Assembly: GCF_014650055.1 (NCBI RefSeq)
Contig: NZ_BMUF01000002.1
Span: 62,001-126,000, forward strand
Reading direction: 5' to 3'
Length of the DNA: 64,000 nucleotides
From: Streptomyces malachitofuscus
GTDB lineage: Bacteria; Actinomycetota; Actinomycetes; Streptomycetales; Streptomycetaceae
The notes beneath the pieces are model-generated. The model saw only the letters and a program-made list of their open reading frames with translations, searched no databases and was not told the DNA's origin. The first letter of the stretch is position 1. Every line of letters begins with the position of its first letter. The translations under genes were made by a program, and so were the position numbers. This document shows, one piece after another, positions 28,179 through 36,214 of this stretch.

Positions 28179-28906
28179 GCAGCAGGCTGATCGGGGTCGG
28201 AGTGGGGCCCGGGGATCCGGAGCTGGTGACCGTCAAGGGGGTCAACGCGCTGCGGGACGCCGATGTCGTCGTCGTACCCGTGATGGACACCGGTGAACGC
28301 GGGCGGGCCGAGGCGACCGTGCTGCACTACGTGCCCGGCGAGAAGGTCGTCCGGGTGGTGTTCGCGCTGAACGAGCGGACCGACCGGGCGCGGCGCGAGG
28401 CGGCCTGGGACGCCGCCGGTGAGCGGGTCGCGGGGCTGCTGCGGGAGCACGGGGCCGTGGCGTTCGCGACCATCGGGGATCCCAACGTGTACTCGACGTT
28501 CACGTATCTCGCGCAGACCCTGGTGGAGGCGGTGCCGGACGTCGTCGTCGAGACCGTTCCGGGGATCACCGCCATGCAGGATCTCGCGGCGCGTTCCGGG
28601 GCCGTGCTGACCGAGGGGACCGAGCCGCTCACGCTGGTCCCGGTGACCGCCGGGGCCGCCGTGTTGAAGGACGCCCTCGCCGGGCCCGGGACCGTCGTCG
28701 CGTACAAGTTCGGGCGGCAGGCCGGTGAGGTCGCCGAGGCGCTGCGGGAGACCGGGCGGATCGGGGACGCGGTGTGGGGGTCGGCGCTGGGGCTGCCCGA
28801 GGAGTCCGTGCGGCCGGCCGCCGAGCTGGACGGGGCGCCGCTGCCGTATCTGTCGACGCTCATCGCGCCGCCCCGGCGTGACGGCGGCCGGGGCGGCAAA
28901 CTGTGA
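28175..28906 (+). CDS. cobI: precorrin-2 C20-methyltransferase CobI
   Basis: A 243-aa tetrapyrrole methylase. The SAM-site motif GVGVGPGDPELVTVKGVNAL is at the N-terminus, then AVAFATIGDPNVYSTFTYLA (residues about 93-112) and VETVPGITAMQDLAARSG. It methylates precorrin-2 at C20 to give precorrin-3A. It overlaps cobB by four bases and is the last gene of the riboswitch-led run. A GC-rich hairpin overlaps its last codons. Confidence 0.92.
   Translation: MSSRLIGVGVGPGDPELVTVKGVNALRDADVVVVPVMDTGERGRAEATVLHYVPGEKVVRVVFALNERTDRARREAAWDAAGERVAGLLREHGAVAFATIGDPNVYSTFTYLAQTLVEAVPDVVVETVPGITAMQDLAARSGAVLTEGTEPLTLVPVTAGAAVLKDALAGPGTVVAYKFGRQAGEVAEALRETGRIGDAVWGSALGLPEESVRPAAELDGAPLPYLSTLIAPPRRDGGRGGKL
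28867..28897 (+). terminator. hairpin overlapping the 3' end of cobI
   Basis: GCCGCCCCGGC at 28867-28877 pairs perfectly with GCCGGGGCGGC at 28887-28897 (9-base loop), ten bases before the end of cobI. It lies between the first cob run and the convergent ZIP gene, so it may end transcription of the riboswitch operon. Confidence 0.5.
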
Positions 28907-28920
28907 GGCGCGGCGGATCG

Positions 28921-29649
28921 TCAGTGTGCGGCGCCCACCACCAGCCAGATGAACAGCGCACCCGCGACCGTGCACAGCAGGGTGGACCGGGCCGGGTGTT
29001 CGTGGTGGGCCTCGGGCAGGATCTCGGCGGCCGCGAGGTACAGCAGCGCGCCGCCGAACAGGCCGAGATAGCCGCCGAGCAGGGGCTCGGGGATGGTGAA
29101 GAACAGCGTCGAGGCGGCTCCGACGACCGGAGCCGCCGCATCCGCGAACAGCATCATCAGCGCGCGGCGGCGGGCGTTGCCGTAGACGTGGGTGAGCGTG
29201 TACGTGTTGAAGCCGTCCGCGAAGTCGTGCGCGATCACGGCCACCGCCACGGCGGCGCCCATGCCCCCGCCGACCTGGAAGGCGGCGCCGATCGCCACAC
29301 CGTCCATCGCGCTGTGGCCGACCATCGCGGCGGCGGCCGTGAGGCCCACCTCGGGCGTGCGGCCGTTCGTCTCCCCCGCTCCGTGGGCGGCCTGTCGGTG
29401 GGCCAGCAGGCGTTCCACCAGATGGGCGAGGAGGAAGCCCGCGACGAACAGCAGCAGGGCCACGGGGACGCCGTGCACCTCGGTGCCCGCCGCTTCCAGG
29501 GACTCCGGGAGGAGTTCCAGGCCCACGACGCCCAGCATCAGCCCGCCGGCCAGGCCCAGCACCAGATGGCGGCGGTCGGTCACGCGGTGTGCCGACCAGC
29601 CGCCGGCCAGCGTCATCAGGAACGCGCCGAGCGCGACGAAGACCGCCAT
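28921..29649 (-). CDS. ZIP-family metal transporter inside the cobalamin locus
   Basis: A 242-aa membrane protein from ATG 29649. The ZIP signature is present: HSAMDGVAIGAAFQVGG in helix IV and IAHDFADGFNTYT in helix V, with the His/Asp metal ligands. About seven to eight membrane segments are visible, and the His-containing loop (LLAHRQAAHGAGE) is short. ZIP proteins import divalent metals, usually zinc. Its position, reversed between two cob operons, makes cobalt a reasonable alternative substrate, but this is inference only. Confidence 0.85.
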   Translation of the reverse strand: MAVFVALGAFLMTLAGGWSAHRVTDRRHLVLGLAGGLMLGVVGLELLPESLEAAGTEVHGVPVALLLFVAGFLLAHLVERLLAHRQAAHGAGETNGRTPEVGLTAAAAMVGHSAMDGVAIGAAFQVGGGMGAAVAVAVIAHDFADGFNTYTLTHVYGNARRRALMMLFADAAAPVVGAASTLFFTIPEPLLGGYLGLFGGALLYLAAAEILPEAHHEHPARSTLLCTVAGALFIWLVVGAAH

Positions 29650-29744
29650 GTGCTCTTCGTATCCGATCCGCGGCCGCTCGCGCACGCGTGACAGCCGCTC
29701 ACCACCCACCGACTTCTACCACTCGCAGGAGAGGAACCGTTCCC

Positions 29745-30563
29745 ATGGCCGACGCCCCCACCGGCAAGGTGACCTTCGTCGGGGCCGGCCCCGGCGCCGC
29801 CGATCTGCTGACGTTCCGCGCCGCCCGCGCCATCGCCGACGCCGACGTCGTCATCTGGGCCGCCAGCCTGGTGCAGGAGGAGGTCCTCCAGCACGCCCGG
29901 GAGGACGCCGAGATCCTCGACTCGGCGACGATGTCCCTGGAGGACGTCGTGGCCGTCTACCGCAGGGCCCGGGAGGGAGGGCTGAAGGTCGCCCGCATCC
30001 ACTCCGGGGACCCCGCGCTGTGGGGCGGGACGCAGGAGCAGCTCGACCGGTGCGCGGAGCTCGGCATCGCGACCGAGGTCGTGCCCGGGGTGTCGTCCTT
30101 CTCGGCCGTCGCGGCGCTCGCCCGGCGCGAGCTGACCATTCCCGAGGTGGCGCAGTCGGTCGTGCTGACCCGGCTCGGCGGCGGAAAGACGCCGATGCCG
30201 CCCGGCGAGGAGGTCCGGGAGTTCGCGCGGCACGGCACGACCATGGCGGTCTTCCTGTCGGCCGCCCGCAGCGGGCAGCTGGTGCGGGAGCTGCTGGAGG
30301 GCGGTTATCCGACGAGCACGCCGGTCGTCGTCGCGTATCAGGCGACCTGGCCGGAGGAGCTGGTCGTGAAGTGCACGATCGGCACGCTGGAGGAGACGGT
30401 CAAGGAGCACAAGCTGTGGAAGCACACGCTGTTCCTGGTCGGCCCGGCGCTCGACGCCCACGGCACCCGTTCGCACCTGTACCACCCCGGTCACTTCCAC
30501 GGTTTCCGCAAGGCCGATCCGCAGGCCCGCCGGGAGTTGCGTTCGCGGGGTGCGAGCACATGA
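29745..30563 (+). CDS. cobM: precorrin-4 C11-methyltransferase CobM
   Basis: A 272-aa tetrapyrrole methylase. It has GKVTFVGAGPGAADLLTFRA at the N-terminus, RIHSGDPALWGGTQEQLDRC near residue 85, EVVPGVSSFSAVAALARREL and the CobM-typical LTRLGGGKTPMPPGE. It adds a methyl group at C11 of precorrin-4. The start is ATG 29745 with GGAGAGGAA upstream. It is the first gene of the second cob run, which has its own 95-bp upstream region shared with the divergent ZIP gene. No riboswitch is visible there. Confidence 0.92.
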   Translation: MADAPTGKVTFVGAGPGAADLLTFRAARAIADADVVIWAASLVQEEVLQHAREDAEILDSATMSLEDVVAVYRRAREGGLKVARIHSGDPALWGGTQEQLDRCAELGIATEVVPGVSSFSAVAALARRELTIPEVAQSVVLTRLGGGKTPMPPGEEVREFARHGTTMAVFLSAARSGQLVRELLEGGYPTSTPVVVAYQATWPEELVVKCTIGTLEETVKEHKLWKHTLFLVGPALDAHGTRSHLYHPGHFHGFRKADPQARRELRSRGAST

Positions 30564-31795
30564 TCACCGTCGTCGGAATGGGGGCCGGGGCGCCGGCCGG
30601 CGCCGACGTGGCGGCCGGGGCGGAGCTGGTGGTCGGCGGGCGGCGGCATCTGGACGCCGTACGGCTGCCCGAGGGGGCCGAGCGGGTGGTGCTCGGGCCG
30701 CTGGCGCCCGCGCTCGACACCGTGGAGAAGTACGTCGCCGAGGAGCGGCCGGTCGTGGTGCTGGCGTCGGGCGACCCCGGCTTCTTCGGGATCGTGCGGG
30801 CGCTGGCCGAGCGGTTCGGGCCGGAGCGGCTCGACGTCCGGCCCGGTGTCCCGTCGGTGGCCGCGGCGTTCGCCCGGGTGGGCCTGCCGTGGGACGACGC
30901 CGTGGTGGTCAGCGCGCACGGCAGGGACCCGCGGACGGCGGTGCACCTGTGCCGGGCCCGGCCGAAGGTGGCCGTGCTGACGGGGCCGGGGGCCGGCCCG
31001 GCCGAGCTGGGGGCAGCGCTGCGGGACCACGCGCGGGTGCTGGTCGTCGCCTCCGCGCTCGGCAGCGCGCAGGAGCGGGTGGAGCGGGTGACGCCCGCCG
31101 AGGCCGCCGCCCGGGACTGGGGCACGGCGGTGAACGTGGTGCTGTGTCTGGACGAGGCGCGGGCGCTGGGGCCGGTGCGCACGGTCGCCGGTGCGCAGGA
31201 CGGGCCCGCCGGATGGGCGCTGGCGGAGAGCGAGTTCGCACACCGCGACTCCATGATCACCAAATTCGAGGTGCGGGCGCTGGCGCTGGCCCGGCTCGGG
31301 CCGCGCCCCGGTGAGCTGGTGTGGGACGTCGGCGCGGGGTCGGGGTCCGTCGCCGTGGAGTGCGCCCGGCTCGGTGCCGCCGTCACCGCCGTGGAGAAGA
31401 CCCCGGACGGGGTGGAGCGCGTCCGTGCCAATGCCGCCGCGCACGGCGTCGACGTGCGGGTGGTGCACGGGACGGCGCCTCAGGCGCTGGCCGGCCTCGT
31501 CGGCGATCCCGACGCGGTGTTCGTCGGCGGGGGCGGGCGGGAGCTGCCGGCCGTCGTCACGGCGTGCGCGCGGCGGGCCCGGCGGACGGTGGTGGTCGCG
31601 CTGGCCGCACTCGACCGGGTGCCGGCCGTGCGCGAGGCGCTGACCGGCGCCGGGTTCGGCTGCGACGGGGTGCTGTTGCAGTCGTCGCGGCTGGCGCCGC
31701 TGCCGGGGGACGTGACCCGGCTCGCGGCGGCCAATCCTGTTTTCCTGCTGTGGGGCGTCCGGCCCCACGGCCGTACCGAAGGAGTGGACCAGTGA
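30560..31795 (+). CDS. cobL: precorrin-6Y C5,15-methyltransferase (decarboxylating) CobL
   Basis: A 411-aa fusion of CbiE-like and CbiT-like domains. The N-terminal tetrapyrrole-methylase domain has ITVVGMGAGAP and VVVLASGDPGFFGIVRALAE. The C-terminal class I SAM methyltransferase domain begins near residue 235 with SMITKFEVRALALARLG and has the motif LVWDVGAGSGSVAVECARLG. The enzyme methylates C5 and C15 and decarboxylates the acetate side chain at C12. ATG 30560 overlaps cobM. Confidence 0.93.
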   Translation: MITVVGMGAGAPAGADVAAGAELVVGGRRHLDAVRLPEGAERVVLGPLAPALDTVEKYVAEERPVVVLASGDPGFFGIVRALAERFGPERLDVRPGVPSVAAAFARVGLPWDDAVVVSAHGRDPRTAVHLCRARPKVAVLTGPGAGPAELGAALRDHARVLVVASALGSAQERVERVTPAEAAARDWGTAVNVVLCLDEARALGPVRTVAGAQDGPAGWALAESEFAHRDSMITKFEVRALALARLGPRPGELVWDVGAGSGSVAVECARLGAAVTAVEKTPDGVERVRANAAAHGVDVRVVHGTAPQALAGLVGDPDAVFVGGGGRELPAVVTACARRARRTVVVALAALDRVPAVREALTGAGFGCDGVLLQSSRLAPLPGDVTRLAAANPVFLLWGVRPHGRTEGVDQ

Positions 31796-33474
31796 TCGGC
31801 CTCATCTCCGCCACCGCGGCGGGAGCAGCGGCGCGGGACCGGCTGGCCGCCGCGTGGCCGGACCGTACGCGTGTGTACGAGGGCCCCGTGCCCGACGCCG
31901 TACGGGCCGCGTTCGCCGAGTGCGAGCGGCTGGTGTGCTTCCTCGCCACGGGTGCCGTGGTGCGGCTGGTGGCGCCGCTGCTGGCCGGCAAGGCGAGCGA
32001 TCCGGGCGTGGTCTGTGTCGACGAGGGCGGACGGTTCGCCGTGTCGCTGCTGGGCGGGCACGGCGGCGGGGCCAACGAACTCGCCCGTGCGGTCGGCGAG
32101 GTGCTGGGCGCGGAGCCGGTGGTGACGACGGCGACCGACGCGGCCGGCCTGCCGGGTCTGGACACCCTCGGTCTGCCGGTGGAGGGGAACGTCGCCGCCG
32201 TGTCGCGGGCCCTGCTGGACGGGAAGGCGGTCGCGCTGCGTCCCGAGGTGACCTGGCCGCTGCCGCCGCTGCCGGTCGCGGACGAGGGGTCGTACACGAT
32301 CCGGGTCACGGACCGGCTGGTCGAACCGGGCGAGCGGGAGGCCGTGCTGCGGCCGCCCACCCTCGTCGTCGGCGTCGGCGCGTCGAAGGGTGCCCCCGTG
32401 GAGGAGGTGCTCGGCCTGGTCGAGGACGCGCTGCGCGAGGCCGGGCTGTCGGCGGCGTCGCTCGCCGAGCTGGCCACCGTGGACGCCAAGGCCGGTGAGG
32501 AGGGCATCGTGGAGGCGGCCCGGCGCCTCGGGGTGCCCCTGGTGACGTACGGCGCCGAGGAGTTGGCGCGGGTCGACGTGCCCAACCCGTCCGACGCCCC
32601 GCTGGCCGCCGTCGGCACCCCGTCGGTCGCGGAGGCCGCCGCGCTGGTACGCGGGGGCGAACTCCTCGTGCCCAAGCGGAAGTCGGCGGCACGTCCCGCG
32701 ATGGCGACCTGTGCGGTGGTACGGCGTCCGGGGCGGGGGCGGCTGGCGGTGGTGGGGCTCGGGCCGGGTGCCCGGGACCTGCTCACCCCGCGGGCGAAGG
32801 CCGAACTGCGACGCGCCTCCGTCCTGGTCGGCCTCGACCAGTACGTCGACCAGATCCGTGATCTGCTGCGGCCCGGCACGCGGGTGCTGGAGTCGGGTCT
32901 CGGGGCGGAGGAGGAGCGGGCCCGCACGGCCGTCGCCGAGGCCCGGCGCGGTCAGGCGGTCGCGCTGATCGGCAGCGGGGACGCGGGCGTGTACGCCATG
33001 GCGTCCCCGGCGCTCGCCGAGGCATCGGACGACATCGACGTGGTCGGGGTGCCCGGTGTGACGGCGGCGCTGGCGGCCGGCGCGGTCCTGGGGGCGCCGC
33101 TGGGCCACGACCACGTGTCGATCAGCCTGTCCGACCTGCACACGCCGTGGGAGGTCATCGAGCGGCGGGTACGGGCGGCGGCCGAGGCCGACATCGTGGT
33201 GACGTTCTACAACCCGCGCAGCCGGGGCCGTGACTGGCAGTTGCCGAAGGCCCTCGGCATCCTCGCCGAGCACCGGGCGCCGGCGACGCCGGTCGGAGTC
33301 GTGCGCAACGCGTCCCGCGCGGACGAGTCGAGCCGGCTGACCACACTGGCCGCGCTCGATCCGGCGACGGTCGACATGATGACGGTCGTGACCGTGGGCA
33401 ACACGGCGACCCGGGAGATCGCGGGACGCATGGTCACCCCGCGTGGCTACCGCTGGCAGGAGGAGGCCCGGTGA
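31792..33474 (+). CDS. cobJ: CbiG-CobJ fusion: cobalt-precorrin-5A hydrolase/precorrin-3B C17-methyltransferase
   Basis: A 560-aa two-domain protein. Residues 1-about 305 are CbiG-like (LVCFLATGAVVRLVAPLLAG; CVDEGGRFAVSLLGGHGGGA; VVGVGASKGAPVEEV). Residues about 318-560 are CobJ (LAVVGLGPGARDLLTPRAKA; ALIGSGDAGVYAMASPAL; IVVTFYNPRSRGRDWQL). CobJ contracts the ring at C17. CbiG opens the delta-lactone made in the anaerobic-type route. No precorrin-3B synthase (CobG) is seen in this window. GTG 31792 overlaps cobL. Confidence 0.92.
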   Translation: MIGLISATAAGAAARDRLAAAWPDRTRVYEGPVPDAVRAAFAECERLVCFLATGAVVRLVAPLLAGKASDPGVVCVDEGGRFAVSLLGGHGGGANELARAVGEVLGAEPVVTTATDAAGLPGLDTLGLPVEGNVAAVSRALLDGKAVALRPEVTWPLPPLPVADEGSYTIRVTDRLVEPGEREAVLRPPTLVVGVGASKGAPVEEVLGLVEDALREAGLSAASLAELATVDAKAGEEGIVEAARRLGVPLVTYGAEELARVDVPNPSDAPLAAVGTPSVAEAAALVRGGELLVPKRKSAARPAMATCAVVRRPGRGRLAVVGLGPGARDLLTPRAKAELRRASVLVGLDQYVDQIRDLLRPGTRVLESGLGAEEERARTAVAEARRGQAVALIGSGDAGVYAMASPALAEASDDIDVVGVPGVTAALAAGAVLGAPLGHDHVSISLSDLHTPWEVIERRVRAAAEADIVVTFYNPRSRGRDWQLPKALGILAEHRAPATPVGVVRNASRADESSRLTTLAALDPATVDMMTVVTVGNTATREIAGRMVTPRGYRWQEEAR

Positions 33475-34058
33475 ACCGCGTGGTGCACCCCATCGAGCAG
33501 GAGTCCTTCCGGCGGCTGCGTGCCCGCCTGGACACGTCGCACTTCCCGCCGCTGACCCGGGCGGTGGTGGAGCGCGTCATCCACTCCGCCGCCGACCTGG
33601 AGTACGCCTCCGACCTCGTCATGGACGAGGCGGACCTGGTGCGGGCCCATGCCGCGCTGCACGCCGGGGCGCCGGTCGTGGTGGACGTGGAGATGGTTGC
33701 GGCGGGTATCACCCGCCGGGAGACCGTGTGCCGGCTCAAGGACGCCGTCGCCGGTCCCGGGCTGACGCGTTCGGCGCACGCCGTGCGGCTGGCGTACGAG
33801 GAGGTCGGTCCGGGCGCGCTGTGGGTGATCGGCTGTGCGCCGACCGCCCTGGAGGAGCTGCTGGCCCTGGGCGCCTCCCCCGCCCTCGTCGTCGGTCTGC
33901 CGGTCGGCTTCGTCGGCGCCGCCGAGTCCAAGGCCGCCCTGCGGGAGAGCGGACTGCCCGCCGTGAGCAACGTGTCCGAGAAGGGCGGGTCCGCGGTCGC
34001 CGCGGCCGCGCTCAACGCCCTGCTGTACCACCCGATTTCAGCCGAGGAGACCCTGTGA
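33471..34058 (+). CDS. cobH: precorrin-8X methylmutase CobH
   Basis: A 195-aa protein that moves the methyl group from C11 to C12 to form hydrogenobyrinate. Family segments are HPIEQESFRRLRARLDTSHF at the N-terminus with the His nearby, VERVIHSAADLEYASDLV (the catalytic His region), IGCAPTALEELLALG and GLPVGFVGAAESKAALRESG. The length is normal. It overlaps cobJ and the chelatase gene by four bases each. Confidence 0.93.
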   Translation: MNRVVHPIEQESFRRLRARLDTSHFPPLTRAVVERVIHSAADLEYASDLVMDEADLVRAHAALHAGAPVVVDVEMVAAGITRRETVCRLKDAVAGPGLTRSAHAVRLAYEEVGPGALWVIGCAPTALEELLALGASPALVVGLPVGFVGAAESKAALRESGLPAVSNVSEKGGSAVAAAALNALLYHPISAEETL

Positions 34059-34966
34059 CCACCCCGCCCGCCCTGCTCATCGCCGGACACGGCACCCGGG
34101 ACGACGCCGGAGCGGAGGCGTTCCGCGACTTCGTGCGGGAGCTGGGGCGCCGCCACCCCGAACTGCCCGTCGCCGGAGGCTTCATCGAGCTCTCCCCGCC
34201 GCCGCTGGGCGAGGCCGTCGGCGAGCTGGTCGAGCGGGGGGTGCGGCGGTTCGCCGCCGTGCCGCTGATGCTGGTGTCCGCCGGGCACGCCAAGGGGGAC
34301 ATCCCGGCGGCGCTGGCCCGCGAGAAGGAACGCCACCCGGGCATCTCGTACACCTACGGTCGTCCGCTGGGCCCCCACCCCGCGCTGCTGAGCGTGCTCG
34401 AGCGGCGGCTGGCGGAGGCGGTCGACCCGTCCTGGGATCCCGCCGAGGTGACCGTGCTGCTGGTGGGGCGCGGGTCGACGGATCCGGACGCCAACGCCGA
34501 GGTGTTCAAGGCGGCGCGGCTGCTGTGGGAGGGGCGCGGTTACGCGGGCGTGGAGACGGCGTTCGTGTCGCTGGCGGCGCCGGACGTGCCGGGCGGGCTG
34601 GACCGCTGCGTACGTTTGGGGGCGCGCAGGGTCGTGGTCCTGCCGTACTTCCTGTTCACCGGGATCCTGCCGGACCGGGTGCGGCGGCAGACCGAACAGT
34701 GGGCGGCGGCGCACCCGGAGACGGTGGTGCGGTCGGCGGACGTGATCGGTCCGGAGCCGGAGCTCCTGGATCTGGTGATGGAGCGGTACGAGGAGGCCGT
34801 GAAGGGCGATCTCCGGATGAACTGCGACTCGTGCGTGTACCGGATCGCGCTGCCGGGCTTCGAGGACAAGGTGGGGCTGCCGCAGCAGCCGCATTTCCAT
34901 CCCGACGACGACGGTCACCATCATCACGGGCATGGTCACACGCACGCCCACAGCCATGCCCACTGA
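34055..34966 (+). CDS. sirohydrochlorin chelatase (CbiX-like) with His-rich tail
   Basis: A 303-aa protein made of two CbiX/SirB-like halves. The first has LLIAGHGTRDDAGAEAFRDF with the active-site His, and FAAVPLMLVSAGHAKGDIP. The second has VLLVGRGSTDPDANAEVFKA and VVVLPYFLFTGILPDRVRRQ. Near the end it has MNCDSCVYRIALPGFEDKVG and then a tail with about 14 His residues (HHHHGHGHTHAHSHAH). It inserts Co or Fe into sirohydrochlorin; the His tail probably binds metal. Its gene end contains the start of cobC. Confidence 0.88.
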   Translation: MTTPPALLIAGHGTRDDAGAEAFRDFVRELGRRHPELPVAGGFIELSPPPLGEAVGELVERGVRRFAAVPLMLVSAGHAKGDIPAALAREKERHPGISYTYGRPLGPHPALLSVLERRLAEAVDPSWDPAEVTVLLVGRGSTDPDANAEVFKAARLLWEGRGYAGVETAFVSLAAPDVPGGLDRCVRLGARRVVVLPYFLFTGILPDRVRRQTEQWAAAHPETVVRSADVIGPEPELLDLVMERYEEAVKGDLRMNCDSCVYRIALPGFEDKVGLPQQPHFHPDDDGHHHHGHGHTHAHSHAH

Positions 34967-36020
34967 ACCGGCGTCCGGTCACGACCTGCGCCATCACGGC
35001 GACGCCGAGGTCCGCGACGACGGCGGCGCGCTCGTCGACCTCGCGGTGAACGTCCGCGCGGACACGCCCCCGGCGTGGCTGCGGGAGCGCGTCGCGGCGT
35101 CGCTGGCGGGGCTCGCCGCCTACCCTGACGGGCGGGCCGCGCGGGCGGCGGTGGCGGCGCGGCACGGGCTGCCCGTGGAGCGGGTGCTGCTGACGGCGGG
35201 CGCGGCGGAGGCGTTCGTGCTGCTGGCGCGGGCGCTGAAGGTGTCGCGGCCGGTGGTGGTGCATCCGCAGTTCACCGAGCCGGAGGCGGCGCTGCGGGAC
35301 GCCGGGCACACGGTGGAACGGGTGCTGCTGCGGGAGGCGGACGGTTTCCGGCTGGACCCGGCGGCGGTGCCCGAGGTCGCGGACCTGGTGGTGATCGGCA
35401 ACCCGACGAACCCGACGTCGGTGCTTCACCCGGCCGCCGACGTCACCCGGCTGGCCCGTCCCGGGCGGACGCTGGTGGTGGACGAGGCGTTCATGGACGC
35501 GGTGCCGGACGAGCGCGAGGCGCTGGCCGGTCGTACGGACGTCCCCGGTCTCGTCGTCCTGCGCAGCCTGACCAAGACGTGGGGGCTGGCGGGGCTGCGG
35601 ATCGGCTACGTCCTGGCCGCCCCGGAGACCGTCGCGGAACTGGAGCGCGCGCAGCCGCTGTGGCCGGTGTCCACGCCGGCGCTGGCGGCGGCGGAGGCGT
35701 GCGTGGGGCCGCGGGCGCTCGTGGAGGCGGCGGACGCGGCGCGTCGGGTCGCGGTGGACCGTGCGTATCTGCTGGCGGGATTGCGGGAGTTCACCGACCG
35801 GGGGCTTCGGGTCGCGGGGCCCGCCGAGGGGCCCTTCGTGCTGGTCCGGCTGCCGCGGGCGGCGGTGGTGCGGGGACGGTTGCGTGATCTCGGTTATGCG
35901 GTGCGGCGCGGGGACACGTTTCCGGGGCTGGGTGAGGAGTGGCTGCGCCTGGCGGTACGGGACCGTCGGACGACGGATGGTTTCCTGGCCGCACTGGGCA
36001 GGTCGCTGGGGCGGGTTTGA
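34956..36020 (+). CDS. cobC: CobC-type PLP aminotransferase/decarboxylase (Rv2231c family)
   Basis: A 354-aa fold-type I PLP enzyme. It shows LTAGAAEAFVLLARAL (cofactor phosphate loop), VIGNPTNPTSVLHP, LVVDEAFMDAVPDE and the lysine region LRSLTKTWGLAGLRIGYVLA. Relatives near cob genes are annotated as CobC/CobD-like L-threonine-O-phosphate decarboxylases making the aminopropanol arm, and sometimes as histidinol-phosphate aminotransferases. ATG 34956 overlaps the chelatase stop by 11 bases; ATG 34932 is an alternative. The dispersed repeat begins two bases after its stop. Confidence 0.85.
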   Translation: MPTEPASGHDLRHHGDAEVRDDGGALVDLAVNVRADTPPAWLRERVAASLAGLAAYPDGRAARAAVAARHGLPVERVLLTAGAAEAFVLLARALKVSRPVVVHPQFTEPEAALRDAGHTVERVLLREADGFRLDPAAVPEVADLVVIGNPTNPTSVLHPAADVTRLARPGRTLVVDEAFMDAVPDEREALAGRTDVPGLVVLRSLTKTWGLAGLRIGYVLAAPETVAELERAQPLWPVSTPALAAAEACVGPRALVEAADAARRVAVDRAYLLAGLREFTDRGLRVAGPAEGPFVLVRLPRAAVVRGRLRDLGYAVRRGDTFPGLGEEWLRLAVRDRRTTDGFLAALGRSLGRV

Positions 36021-36021
36021 A

Positions 36022-36206
36022 TCGCCCCCGCCGCCCCTTCCCGTCCCGTCCCTGGGGGCTGCGCCCCCAGACCCCCCTTTTCGGCCCTTCGGGCCTCGTC
36101 CTCAAACGCCGGACGGGCTGAAATTTTCAGCCCGTCCGGCGTTTGAGGAGCGGGGGTCCGGGGGCAGCGCCCCCGGGGTCGGGACGGGAAGGGGCGGCGG
36201 GGGCGA
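36022..36206. repeat. dispersed palindromic repeat, copy C (double-armed)
   Basis: A long inverted repeat: the left arm (36022 to about 36123) and right arm (about 36125-36206) are reverse complements apart from an extra roughly 20 bp (around CGGCCCTTCGGGCC) in the left arm. The centre reads GGGCTGAAATTTTCAGCCC. It lies between convergent genes, starting two bases after the cobC stop and ending 9 bp before the stop of the surface protein gene. It probably serves as a bidirectional terminator. Copies A and B each match the left arm. Confidence 0.9.
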
Positions 36207-36214
36207 GGACGGTC

